A stretch of 64,000 nucleotides of DNA from Xiphydria camelus (GCA_963678675.1 OY783196.1:20686827-20750826), one strand, 5' to 3'. Shown: positions 37,361 through 49,129, counted from the stretch's first letter. Notes: generated by a model not told the origin, from the sequence alone. A program made the numbers and translations.

Positions 37361-38704
37361 ACACAGGCCGACGTTTTTAAATTTTTGAAAAGTTACAGAA
37401 ACAAAACTCACTATTTCTGACTAATTTTGGGTCGCTGAATGCGAATATGATAGCCGTTCTCCTCCATTAGCTCGTATTTTTGTGTAACGCATAGTTGCCA
37501 ATTTTACCGTAAAATTTACTGGACAAAATAAACTATTATCAAGGTTACCAGCTAAAAAACTATTTATTGTATCAGTATATTAGCATTACATACAGAATAT
37601 TTTTACAATATCTACTTTAATAAAAATGTAAATAAAACTATCAGTTTTACTTCTTCTTTTTATGAAACGCTGAATCCTCTCTTTTCACCGACCAGCAATA
37701 GTCTCCCATCATCGCAGGGTCCCAACGTCCTTGATATCGAGTTTCCATCATTCTTATGTCCTGGTGAAATCGCTCTCCCATTTCGTCGCTAACATCTCCA
37801 AGATTTTCCGGAAAGAAGTTGAGGTGTGAGTGAAGAAAGTGGATTTTCAAAGACATGCGACATCCCAAAGCTTGATATGCGACCAGAAGTTGCTGCACCA
37901 GAGCTTCGTAATTTTCATCTTTATTTTTGCCCCAAGAACCTTTAATAACTTTGACAAAGGCACGCCATGCATCTAACTCTTTTTCGTTTAAACTCTGTTT
38001 AAACAATTTATCATGCATCAGTTTGCGAATATCAGGTCCTACAAAAATTCCTTCCTTTAATTTAGCATCACTTAATTTTGGAAAGAACTATCTGAAGTAG
38101 CGCTAAATCCTTCACCCTCTTTGGCCATAGCTTTGACGAAATTCTTCATGAGGCCCAACTTAATAATATGAAGAGGTGGCAGCAGTATCTTGACTAGATC
38201 GACCAGAGGCCCATACTTGATCTTGTTGGTACCGGGCTTAAATGACTCTCGAGAGGGCCACTCTTTTTGTAAGAAATGTTTTGTTGTAGTCCGGTCTGTC
38301 AGACCGTGCGCGTTTACTGGAAGGTTAAATCTATTGGAAGTGACACAAGTGTCAAGCGTTTAAAGTAGCGCAATACGGCAGGCAAAATAATCGCGAATTT
38401 CTTTCTCCCCCGTCCTCCCCATTATCCACTCTTCGTTATATAGATGCCAATGACAACGTTCTTACGCCTTTTGACATTGAAAATGATACATAATATTTTT
38501 CTCATTTAAATAACCATTGCCGAACCGGTTATTTTGATAAAAACTCAAGTCGACCCTTAAAAATACTGTAAAAATGGTAACTACGCATAATGCCAAATTA
38601 CGAGCTAATCGAGCAAAACCGTTATCATTTTCGTAATCAGCGACCCAAAATTAGTCGGTAACAGTGGTTCTCCGTTCTGTAACTAAACTGACGTCGGCCT
38701 GTGT
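37361..38704 (-). mobile_element. TIR transposon carrying an unnamed arthropod repeat gene
   Basis: About 130-bp imperfect terminal inverted repeats start ACACAGGCCGACGT and end ACGTCGGCCTGTGT, sharing GACTAATTTTGGGTCGCTGA further in. The 1.34-kb element encloses a minus-strand gene fragment and is absent from the other duplicate. No target duplication was obvious, and the superfamily is not assigned. Confidence 0.75.
37647..38330 (-). pseudogene. Repeat-family protein of unknown function, frameshifted
   Basis: The minus strand reads FLQKEWPSRESFKPGTNK, then LLPPLHIIKLGLMKNFVKAM, then a frameshift near 38075-38090, then DAKLKEGIFVGPDIRKLM and a 123-residue frame with CRMSLKIHFLHSHLNFFPEN, DEMGERFHQDIRMMETRYQG and DYCWSVKRE, ending in a lysine run. 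From memory, proteins with GERFHQDI, RYQGRW and DYCW motifs are abundant and uncharacterised in arthropod and Hydra genomes. Its position between inverted repeats indicates that it is a transposon gene, possibly the transposase. The N-terminus is missing here. Confidence 0.6.
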
Positions 38705-38995
38705 AATTCGCGTAGATTCCGTGGCTTCTGAAGCGACTAAAAAAATATGTGTATTTAAACAGATAATATCAAATCTGTAGTTAATTATAATCTCTCATTA
38801 ATTGTAAACATATAATACATTTATCAGCTGTATTATAAATAACACGTATTGCAGAATCAAACTATTACGGCCTATTAGAGTGCGTGGAACATATTGCTCG
38901 TCATCGGGTAAGCTTTTATGTTTTCTAACGTATTAAAATTTCATCGTTTAACTTATCGTTAATGATATGCAAGGTATGTAGATGAATTTGAATTA
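38705..38995. other. Rest of the copy-2-specific insertion
   Basis: AT-rich, no gene or repeat structure that I can support. Homology with the first duplicate resumes near 39000 (AATCAAACATCAAAAT). Confidence 0.5.
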
Positions 38996-38999
38996 ATTA

Positions 39000-40223
39000 A
39001 GTACAATCAAACATCAAAATATAATCAATTCAACTTCTGTCATGAAAGGAGTAAGTATACAAAATTAATTTTCCTATATTTCATCTTGCCTCTTTAGAGA
39101 TATCGTATGCATATATTCATAATACGTGCGGATTTTCATTAAAGATCGGTTTTTAAAACGATATTTTCAGATGTGCTTAGTGTTTGCCATTTTCCGCCAT
39201 TTAAGCACTTCCGATCCCCCACGTTCCGCGGTCTGCTCTTTGCGCAATTGTCACGCGCAATTCATCTATATTGACTTTTGTCAGCACCAATAGCGTGTCA
39301 TACAATAATCCTCAGTTTCTCCCCACTACACGGATATTGAATACGCTCCCCTCCAGTATAGTATTGTTTGTGCATTTGCGTACATGTAACTCCAAATTAA
39401 TAAGTGTGGAAAGCTGTATGGAATGAGAAAAGCAAAGATGTCGACATGGTACGCTTACTTCGTACATCGAATGGTTCAATTATGGCAAAAGAATATTTAG
39501 TTGCATATATAATATTAATGGAGCAAATAATGCTGACCTCAAAAACATAAATACCTTATAGGGGTTAAAAGTAACATTTAAGACTTGATTATGCAGATTC
39601 AACCAAAGAACGAATAAAATACAGAGCATATTCCAATATACCTAAGATTGTTAAAATTACGTAACTTCGAGTTGTAATATTACTTTTCCTTTTAAACTAA
39701 CTTTTATATAAAATACGTCAAATTTAGAGCCGAAAAGAATACCGTATAAAGTCAGCTATGAGATAACAATGTATCAACCTATAGATAGTATTTAGATATT
39801 CTTCAGTTAGAATGATAATACCACTAATTTAAAAATGCATTAACTTCACTAGTTGAAATACAAATCTACTATAAATAACGTTATGTAAGAGTGGGCATTA
39901 TCGTATTGGTTTTGATTTTACAGTTGTTGGTAATTCAGGCTTATTCAATATTGATCAATGTTGATGCGTATAACTTTTCAACCGCTTTCTATGTAAAGCA
40001 TAACATGGACTTGATAAAATATACATGTCTGCTCAGTCTAGTCGAGCAAATATTATTCGTATCTTAGCTATCAGACTCTGAAATGAATTTTTTTAACAAT
40101 AAATACTCAATGACGAAATCAGCGTTACAATAATTAAATTGATATTATGATAAATAATTGAATAAATTAAATTTATTCGCTTGTTTACTTAGAGTTTCGT
40201 TCTTTCTACCGCAGCATATATAC
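39000..40223. repeat. Second copy of the 22760-24160 intergenic block
   Basis: Continues the match to the first duplicate up to the MITE at 40224. It lacks about 180 bp found at 23630-23815. No gene is supported. Confidence 0.6.
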
Positions 40224-40692
40224 AGGGTGTAAAAAATGTCCCGGGACATAAAACATAAAAATATGAAATCCTACAAATTCATGGAAAAAAACTTCAAAAC
40301 GAAAAACAAAAAACACGGGTTCAATATTTTTAAAAGTTCTATCCAGCCATACCAAACTCGACCCCCTCTTCCCACCCCGCCGGGATAACTTCAACGTTTT
40401 AAATGGAAACCCCCAACATTTATTGCAGATTCGGATTTTCAAAAAAATACTTTAGGCAAAAGTTTCTTGTTTTTTTACGTAAAATCCGAATCTGCAATAA
40501 AAATTGGGGGTTTCCATTAAAAATTTGGAAGTTACCCCCCCCCCCCCCCCGCCCCCCCAGCAGGGGGGGGGGTGTCGAATTTGATATGGCTGGATAGAAC
40601 TTTTAAAACTATTGAACCCGTGTTTTTTGTTTTTCTATGCGACGCATATTTTTCAAAATATTCGGCCGTCCCGGGACTTTTTTTACACCCTG
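40224..40692. mobile_element. TA-flanked foldback MITE with poly-C tract
   Basis: The ends CAGGGTGTAAAAAATGTCCC and GGGACTTTTTTTACACCCTG are inverted repeats with TA on both sides (40222-40223, 40693-40694). The first duplicate has the empty site (GCATATTATAATAC near 24155). Much of the interior is also palindromic around 40450-40480. A run of about 20 C at 40536-40558 is interrupted by one G. Confidence 0.85.
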
Positions 40693-41225
40693 TATAATAC
40701 TTCTTGGCATTGATGTGATACATCAGAGAGTAAGTAGTGTGATAAATATCGCAATCATGAGAGTTGAAAATAGGAGAGACGATGCTGGCCGCTGGAAAGT
40801 TCGTAAAAATATCTCTGTATTAATTGCAGAATTTCAAGGTACAGGGTGTCACATTAGCCAAGGAGTCTGGGTGTGTGGCCTATACCACCCGACGCATCCT
40901 AATAGCAAGTCGCTACTTCACCGCGAGCCGTTGTGTCACAGGTCATTCTTTGGTATTCGCTCCATGCGCATGAATACTGTTATACTTTAGTGAGCGTGTG
41001 TGATTATACATATGCATATCAGCAGCGCCGTCTATTTGTTGGATCGGTACATTTTGTTGGATTTTGGCTTTGCACGTATACTGTCATACATGCTCACTGA
41101 AGCATAACAACGTTCGTATGCATAAAGCGAATAGCCTGAATCGTACCACCTTCATTGATCCTCACGCCAGCCAAAAACGTGCCGATACCTCCAAATATCA
41201 TATGACGCGATGGCCCTCGGTCCAA

Positions 41226-41770
41226 ATTCATAATTACGACCAGGCCTATGCAATGCCTTCGAAGTGGGCGAAATTACAGGGTCCGTATTCCCATGCGTTG
41301 GAAGACGTTCTATAAGTGTGATAAGTGTGACTCGCGTCGACTTTGTTCGAGAAACTAGAGCACGGGATTCAAAACGCAATATGAGCAGGGCAGTTTTTCA
41401 ATAACTCTCGTATAGTTAACTCAGGCAGGCCAAATTTTGTGTAGGCAGTTTTTCACGAACTCTGGCATAGTGAACTCAGGTCAGGCTTTAGTTTTTATAA
41501 GTAAGTGTTCAACTTCGCCTTTACATGTTTGTGTCAATAATGTGTTGGCTAATATGTTTTTTGTGTAATTACGTAAGATTTCATAATACCTAAAAGGAAG
41601 GAAAGAAATATTTTCACGACGACTTCCTAAATAAACAGAAAAAGATTGGCATACGAAGTAGAAAGTGTTCAGAATCGAGCAAGTTGACTTGGTTCTCAAA
41701 GAATTCGACAATCAACATAAAGAATATTTGAGAGCGCTTCAAAAACAGTATTGATTTTCACGCGGACCTA
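41226..41770. repeat. Repeat shared with 47495-48012
   Basis: About 540 bp, including AATTACGACCAGGCCT, ACTCGCGTCG and two tandem copies of a unit around GGCAGTTTTTC...GAACTCAGG. An Arg/Ser-rich frame is open in the other copy but has stops here. Origin unknown. Confidence 0.6.
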
Positions 41771-41839
41771 GTTGCGGGCAAAAGCTAGTTTAAAATAAAT
41801 AGTTGACGCTAATAAAGTAATAAATGATAAAAATGATTT

Positions 41840-42576
41840 CGGGCAACAAAACAAGACAGAATAGCTTAAATTAAATGCATCTGAAAAATAAATAAGTTAA
41901 GAAATTTTTCCACTAAATCGATAAATATAAAAGTTAACCGAGAGTAAGGGAACAGAATAGCACGCGATCGAATAAACTGCATGCATGAAGTACTTACGAG
42001 TTTCCAAACAGGATTATTAACGTGAATCTTTTGAATAAGAAAGAAGCATTTACTTTCATAAGAGGGCCTTATTTGAAGGCGTGTTGATTAGGGCTATTGG
42101 TCACGAATAAATTTTGATCGAAAATATAAATAAAATTCATAGATATCTAATATAAATTTATTATAAATCCGGAGTATACCTTGTTAGAGTAACATAACAA
42201 CCATATGACGAAACAGTGAAAGGCGGCGTATTACCTCCCATCTCTACGTAGTGGAGGGGCAAAGATCCCCTTGAAGTACTCGTAGCTGCCACGGGTAAAG
42301 AAATACGTTGCCCTTAGTTTGCTAATGACCTTCGAGCACATTACGACTACGGGAAAAATGGAGTATGTGCAGTAGAATTGTAAATCGTGTTAAAGTGTGA
42401 TAAAAGAATTGATTGAAACTCTGAAACACATAATTAATAAAAAGTAAAATATAAAATCTCCGAGTATATAATTGCATTATTCTACAAGATAATTTATACG
42501 TACAAAGTAATATAAAACTTCATGGAATAAATAACTGGATACCGTAACAATGAATGTTTCTGAAAATTAAGATATC
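41840..42576 (+). promoter_or_regulatory. Upstream block of OR-C
   Basis: Shares long stretches with the flanks of OR-D (49130-49917) and OR-E (60000-60500): CACTAAATCGATAAATATAA, a TTACCTCCC...GTGGAGGGG inverted motif, CTTGAAGTACTCGTA and CCACGGGTAAAGAAATACG. It lies 180-740 bp before the ATG. Confidence 0.55.
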
Positions 42577-45500
42577 ATGCAAAATACGCCGTCCGTGGAC
42601 CCTGATTTCGAGTACTTTATCACTGTAAATCGAAAGCTGCTCGCTTTCACAGGATGTTTAACTTTCGACGTAGGTCCGCGCACATCACGAGGAAAATTCA
42701 TATCCAAGTGTCTCTTAACGTGGAATATCATCGCTTGTGGCTTTCTCTTATCTCTGCAAACGGACACTCTAATTCGATACTCCGATGACTTTGATATAGT
42801 CATGAAAGTGCTTAGCCCTTTCATTCCTCAGATTGCTAGCTTTCTTAAACTACTTATCTTATTTTATCATCGACCTGAATTATACGAATTAATTGATAGA
42901 TGCTATCTTTATTGGAGATATGCTGAAGTTCCAGAGGATCGAGCAGTTTTAAAAAAATTCGCAGGTGACCATTCGCTCAAAAATGCACTTTTGTAAATTC
43001 TAAATATAGACCGGAATAAATCTATTTGGAACAATTATAAATATAATTCATCAAACTACACAGCATTTCGAGTGTGCTTAAACCTTGAGGAGATAAATAT
43101 TATTATAAAACGTTTTATTTAATTATCAATCTCTATAATACTTTAATAAGTAGTGGTGATAGTGCTAGTAAACTGGGGAAAAAGTCATGTATAATTATAT
43201 ATATGATCAGACATATTTGGGTATAATCAGACCCGAAATGTGTCTCTGTCTAATCGTTTTCGGAAAAATATGTGCGATTTTAAACATTTACCATTTCAAC
43301 AAAGTTTGAATGTTTGGATCTGATTATATCAAACCCTATCTGTAAATATGTATATGATTATATATAAATATTTTTCCCTGGAATGTGTTTCTTTACAAAG
43401 GTGATAATTCTCAAATAGCTGTGGAAGCTCAATGTTGCATATTGTACTCGTACATCAGTTCCAAATAGTCTCATTCCAATTCAATATGTATAGAAGTGGA
43501 AAAAGGAAATAACCCAGTAAAAAGCATATAGCGAAGGAACTAATCACTTACAAAAATGACCATTTCGACCAGTTAGCGTATTCATTGGATTATATCCTTA
43601 GTATAATTCGTATTCAGCGATTTAATCACAAATTTCAATACACCGATTACTACCAATATATAGTGATGATATGTGTTAAACTCTAACTTTTGAAATGAAT
43701 TTTATGTTAACTTATTTATCGCTTGGTGAAAAAGTGTTTAACGCTAAAAATATTTTTCTAGGTCGCGGAAGAAAACGTTCAATCATTTTAACCTCCACGG
43801 TCATTATTGCGGCAACTCTCTTTGAAGCAAGTACAATTTATCAAAATTGGTCTGTACCGCATAATGGAACGATTCATTTAATACTGCCTGTTGGAGTGAC
43901 ATTTGACAAAGATTCTAATGTGTATCCGTTTGCGATATCTTTTGAAATTTGTGCAATAACGACAATGGCCATTAATTTGACTTGTAACACCATCCAACAA
44001 ACATTCATGCTTCATGGATGCGCTCACTTTCGACTACTTCAATCGTGGCTCGGCAAATTCAATCGACAGGAGCTCGAGAAACAGATAATATTGGATCACG
44101 AGGAAATCTACATGAATATTCGAGTGAATTTACGACATCATCAGGAAATATTAAGGTACACCTAGCGTCAATGATTCAGGTCGACCCGGTTTGGGTGGCG
44201 GTACTTCATTTGAGTCGTTCGTAGTTGAACGGTATGAGCGGATCTTCTTGTTTTGCCATGAAGCACCAATCAAATTTAGCCTTTATGGCAGAATACTAAA
44301 TTTCACTCAAATCTTTCAGCTATAATCTACTTGATAATAGTACCGTCACCCAAAGCGGGTCGATCAGAATCATTAACGCTAGGTGTACAGCAACATTGTC
44401 TAAATAAAAATGAGATTAAAGAGATTTCAAAATATTGTTTTCATTTAAAACTTAGTGCAAAAATATTGAATAAACTTATTCATTCAAATTTTGAAAACAT
44501 TTTTCAGCTATTGTGAATTACTGGATAATTCTTTCTCATGGATATCGCTGATAGAGATATTGACCACTGTATATAACATTTGTTTTGCTATATTCAACAT
44601 GACATGTGTAAGTTCTTGATGAGCCTAAATAATGATAAATATGAAATAATATCTGATAAGTGTATGGGACATTCCCATACACTTATTAGATATTATATTA
44701 TAGGATAAACCACCCAGTTATTGGACACCTTGCAGTTATTGGACAGTCGAATTTAAATGAATAAAAACAAGATTCCTAGTTTTTACTTTAATAAATATCA
44801 TCAAAAACCGTACCTGGCTTATTGATTCTTGACTGTCCAATTACTGGATTGAGTATTTTCAAAAAATAAGAACATTGTCCAATAACTAAGTTTTTTGACT
44901 TAATCCCAGTTTTTTATTGTTGAAAATTATATTCTTTCCAACTTAAAGTTGTAAGTTACTAGAATGTAAAGCCAATATATTTTCAATCAAAATAAACCAC
45001 CACTCATATTTCTCTCTCTCTCTAGGTAGAAAAATATCTTTTCAACACGGTCTCAAATCTTGTAAAATGCTTAAGTTTCCAATAACTGGGTGGTTTACCC
45101 TATTTATAATTACTTAAGATTTCTAAAACTCGATAAACGAAGCACGATGTAGTCTGATTTTATATTTATGCAGGCAAAAACTACAATGGATATCATGAAA
45201 TACTGCGCCAATATTATATATGTCGTGCTTCAAATGTTGTTGTATTGTTGGCCAGCTACGGATCTCTCAACAGAAGTGAGATTATATTCATTCCGATACT
45301 TGTTGTACAAAGACCTATTTTTTTCAAATAATATTACATGTTGTTTGATGTCTGAATTAACTCTCACTAAATTGGAAGAACATTACTTACATATTATCAT
45401 TTACATATTCGTTAAAGTTAAATCTTTATAAAGTAATTTATCCTACAATTCTTAGTTGAATAATTTAAAGAAAGAATACTAATGTTTAATGTAAGGGTAT

Positions 45501-46816
45501 TATGGTACTATTTAACAAATACAGGTGAGCTATATAGCATTGTATCGATTTTAGCATGAATTTTAACTACGATACTCTTAACGTAAAATGTAAGCTATAT
45601 AAAAGCTTTTTCTCTTACAACTAGAGTATGGCAGTCGCAAATGCAGCGTATCAAGATTTTGGATGGGTACATACTAAAAAGCCGATAAAAATATGTATTT
45701 TGATATGTATAGCTAGAGCTCAAAAACCTGTATTAATGACCGCCCTACGTTTATCGACACTATCTCTTGAGTTATTCTCAAATGTAAGTATCACATAGAA
45801 TTTAGGTAAACCGAGAAACCGGTATAGTAAATTTTACAATTTCTCCACAGTAAAAAGCACTACATGAATCTTTTCACTGCTGCAAACAGTAAATTGTACT
45901 GTTTGTATTCCTTCATATACAGGCATCCGCTTGATATATATATATTGTATATACGTATGTATAGGACGTTTCACGCCAAGTTGATAAGCCTCTCACGCTC
46001 AATATCGCGAATTTGCTTCGCGATTTTTCTCGAATTGTGTTCACTTTAAAAGACATCCTGTTCTTTTTACAGACTTTTCCATAATAGCGTTTATGAATTA
46101 TAAATTTTTAAAAGGACTAAGAAACGCTTTTTTAAATAGAACTTCTAAAAAATGTTGAAGATTTTTTTCAGAATTTACAACAATTTCGTTTCTTGGTTAC
46201 TTTAGAAAGTTTTCAATTCATGAGCGCCATGATGAAAAAATTTATTTTAAAAAATTGGAATTTCTTTAGGGTTAACATAATAAGCGAACAAATCACAAAG
46301 CAAATCCGCGATGATGAGAGTCAGAGGGTTTGTTGATTTAGCATGAAATTTCACATGTGTATATAATAAGTAGGTATGCTATACATATACACGATACGAT
46401 AATGTAAAATGCCGGCTTTACACGCTTGCCAAGCCTCGGCAAGCCCAAGCGTTCACAAACGCACAAGCGTATAAACGCTTCGCAAGCGCTTGCCGCAAAC
46501 TTCCTTTGATTTGTATCAAAAACCGACACTCGGTCGGATCGGTCACAAGCCAAGCCAAGCCAAGCCAAGCCAAACGCCCCTGTTTACACGCTTGTGCTTA
46601 TGGATGCTTGCCGATGCTTGGCAAGCGTGTAAAGCCAGCATAAGGGTATATTGAAGTGAATAATTTCTTCCTTCTTATTTAATACATTCGTGGGAGAAAA
46701 TAACAATCATTATGTAATTTCAACTATTCATAATAAAACAACAAAGTGTATTTATTAATTTGCAGGCTATATCGAATGGATTCTCTACATATATGGTATT
46801 AAGAAATTTCAAATAA
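42577..46816 (+). CDS. Odorant receptor, full length (OR-C)
   Basis: Exons 42577-42964, 43762-44155, 44508-44607, 45174-45275, 45625-45783 and 46766-46816 join without a stop to give 397 residues. Exon 1 is longer than in OR-A/B and ends in phase 1; later phases (2, 0, 0, 0) match. Features include an N-terminal SVDPDFEYFITVNRKLL, a GCAHFRLLQSWLGKF loop, HHQEILSYCELLD, LLYCWPATD, ARAQKPVLMTA and the final exon ISNGFSTYMVLRNFK. Hydrophobic segments match a seven-helix OR. The role should be an Orco-dependent odorant receptor. Introns 3 and 5 contain MITEs. AATAAA overlaps the stop codon (46812-46817). Confidence 0.9.
44646..44696. repeat. 24-bp stem hairpin in OR-C intron 3
   Basis: 44646-44669 and 44673-44696 are complementary with one mismatch around a 3-base loop (GATAAGTGTATGGGA-CAT-TCCCATACACTTAT). 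OR-D keeps only a diverged half (GAGGCGTATGGGTCATTCATGA). Confidence 0.8.
44703..45100. mobile_element. TA-flanked MITE in OR-C intron 3
   Basis: The ends GGATAAACCACCCAGTTATT and AATAACTGGGTGGTTTACCC are inverted repeats with TA at each side (44701-44702, 45101-45102). Internal copies of a CCAATAACT motif recur. It is absent from the OR-D intron. Confidence 0.85.
46410..46640. mobile_element. MITE in OR-C intron 5
   Basis: The ends GGCTTTACACGCTTGCCAAG and CTTGGCAAGCGTGTAAAGCC are inverted repeats of about 35 bp. The interior repeats CAAGC motifs and includes an (AAGCC)n run at about 46548-46573. Confidence 0.8.
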
Positions 46817-47308
46817 AACAGCAGTATATATTCGTACGTCATCGATTTCAATGGCATTTAACTAGCTATTAAATACGATTAATTTATATTCGAAATATTT
46901 TCATTTACACATAATTTAAGCACGATGTATTAGATTATACATTTAAATAAAGGATAAAGGATCCTCAGCGTTATACGAAAGACATCCAAATATTTACCAG
47001 GAAAATGAACTTTTCAGAGTTGGATGTGTTGTACCTAGACGGCGATGGCGACAAAGTGATTATTGTTATGCGACTAATCAGTCAAACTGGGCATAGGGAG
47101 CAACTGCTGACGTGAGGCTGATCTGAACTTCAGAAACTTACATACATATATCGAAAGTTTGAAATCTACTTCAATGAGCGCGGACAAGGAAAATTACCTT
47201 TACAATAGCTTTAAAAACGAACGGTGGATCAAAGATGTATCTATTTATTTGCCCTTTCAATCATGTAACCATTAATATATAGATGTATGCTAAAGTTCAT
47301 CTAATATA
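46817..47308 (+). other. OR-C 3' flank
   Basis: AT-rich intergenic sequence downstream of OR-C, resembling the region after OR-D (54389-54560) in its first 100 bp. No gene seen. Confidence 0.45.
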
Positions 47309-47391
47309 TACATAGATGTTATTGTCTACTCTTTATTGGCACCCTCAAATTGCTGTTTCTTTGCTAACCTGCGGATATATTACTCGCGACC
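47309..47391 (+). pseudogene. OR-A/B-type receptor exon 4 relic
   Basis: Closely matches exon 4 of OR-A/B (TTATTGTCTACTCTTTATTG, CTGCGGATATATTACTCGCG). The Trp codon of the CWP motif is now TAA and the donor GT is GC, so it cannot function. No exons 1-3 remain nearby. Confidence 0.75.
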
Positions 47392-47494
47392 GCGTGCAAT
47401 CATTTAAATACCGGATGACCTGTGCACCTCTCGCACGTATTTACACTTTGGTATACGTGGCTGTGGGACCCTTCTTGCGCCTCTTTGGCCTAAA

Positions 47495-48012
47495 TTCTAA
47501 ATTACGACCAGGCCTGTAAACTGTCTTCGAACTGGACGAAATTACAGGGTTCACTTTTCCATGCATTGGAATGCGCTCCGTAACTGTGACTCGCGTCGGT
47601 TTTGTTCGAGAAGCTGGAGAACGTGAGTCAAGACGAAAGAAGGGCAAGGCAGTTTTTCTCTAACTCTCGCATAGTGAACTCAGGCAGGCTACACTTTCAT
47701 AGGCAGTTTTTCACAAACTCTCGCATAATGAATTCAGGGCAGGCAATAATTTCTGTAAGTAAGTGTTCAACTTCGCCTTTATGTATTTGTGTATAATGTA
47801 TTGTGATTAATGTATTATTTGTGTAATTACGTAGGATTTCATAATACCTAAATGGGAGAAAAGAAATATTTCCACGAGAACCTCTGAAGCAAAGAGAAAA
47901 AGATTGGCACGCGAAGTAGATAGTATTCAGGATCAAGCAAGTCGACTTGGTTTTCAAAGAAGTCGACAGTCAACATCAAGAATACTTGAGAGGCAGCTTG
48001 ACTTCCACGCGA
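47495..48012. repeat. Repeat shared with 41226-41770
   Basis: Homologous to the copy before OR-C. Within it a frame from about 47830 to 48025 is open and Arg/Lys/Ser/Gln rich (AREVDSIQDQASRLGFQRSR) and ends near a GTAAAA that could be a donor. I do not recognise the product; the other copy has several stops. Confidence 0.5.
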
Positions 48013-48214
48013 ACGAAGTCGCGGGTAAAAAAAAAGGTAATGCTACAATCTCTCGAAATATATTGTTCAGTAAAAATCAATTTTCCCGTAAATTATAAAT
48101 TCTCTATTTACGATAATTTTTTGCATAAATTAGGAGTCCTCTATTTATGATAAATTCGATCTTACGAGTCATTGTTATAGTTATTCTTTATTTCAATATT
48201 ATAAATTCTTCCAC

Positions 48215-48262
48215 ATCATATCAGGTTCCTCCTCTTTCTTCATACTGTTAGTAAATCTGTAA
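48215..48262 (+). pseudogene. OR-A/B-type receptor exon 6 relic
   Basis: Aligns with the last exon and stop of OR-A/B (IISGSSSFFILLVNL and TAA), and the match continues into the 3' flank (CATAATACCACTATTTGC). The acceptor AG has become AC. Together with 47309-47391 it shows that a third receptor of the A/B group once lay here. Confidence 0.7.
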
Positions 48263-48565
48263 CCATAATACCACTATTTGCTAATACTAAGTAACTATCT
48301 ATGAAAAAAAACGCTAATTTTATCACCAGTGTTGCAGTAAAATCATTGATATGATAAGTAATTGAATAAAAATCTATCTGCTTATTTATTCACAACTAAA
48401 TACGATATGTATTTGCAAAACAGTAGACTGATATACTCCAATATTTGGATGTAACAGACGTAATATACGAGTATAATATTCTACTCGTATATAATTTGCA
48501 TATAGGGAAACATTTGTTTTATATAAGTCTAAGTATAATGAAACTCATGTTTAGAAATTAAAATA

Positions 48566-49058
48566 AAGGGTGTCCCAAGATGAACGCAAGATTTTTATTT
48601 AATGAAAAACACAGTTTTTTTATTACAATGTTATTTTTTTATTGAATCGTAAAGTACACAGGATAGGGTTATGTATGGAATAGCATATAGGGCAAATTGC
48701 CTCCACGGTTCTTCTGGCACATACGCACTCTTTTGTCGAAATTTTCCATGACCATTGTGCATAAATTATTTGAAGTCAAAGGTCTATGCCAACAAGCCCG
48801 CAAGCTCGCGTGCATTGGAAGAAGAAATGCAATGCTGCATCAACGAAATTCAGCCATATTTATGCACAATGGTCATGGAAAATTTCGACAAAAGAGTGCG
48901 TATGTGCCAGGAAAGCCGTGGAGGCCATTTGCCCTATATGTTATTCCGTACATAACCCTATCCTGTGTACTTTAGGATTCAATAAAAAAATAACATTGTA
49001 ATAAAAAAACTGTGTTTTTCATTACATTTAAATCTTGCGTTAATTTTGGGATACCCTT
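48566..49058. mobile_element. Foldback element built from a mariner transposase end
   Basis: TA flanks (48564-48565, 49059-49060) surround ends AAGGGTGTCCCAAGATGAAC and ATTTTGGGATACCCTT. Nearly the whole 493 bp is one inverted repeat with a loop of about 70 bp near 48780-48825. The right arm reads INEIQPYLCTMVMENFDKRV and ESRGGHLPYMLF, matching the C-terminus of mariner/Tc1-like transposases; the left arm is its mirror. The related flank of OR-E lacks the insertion (near 59940). Confidence 0.85.
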
Positions 49059-49129
49059 TATGTATAGGTCCTCAAGTGTATGAATATAAATTAAGAAAAA
49101 AGAATATATAATTTGAAATGAATAATTAA

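Noticed and set aside
40403..40597. Frames across the C-rich tract
   Set aside because: They lie in a palindromic MITE with a homopolymer run and have no conservation.
48697..49001. Three overlapping plus-strand frames
   Set aside because: Only one frame matches a mariner tail; the others are by-products of the foldback.
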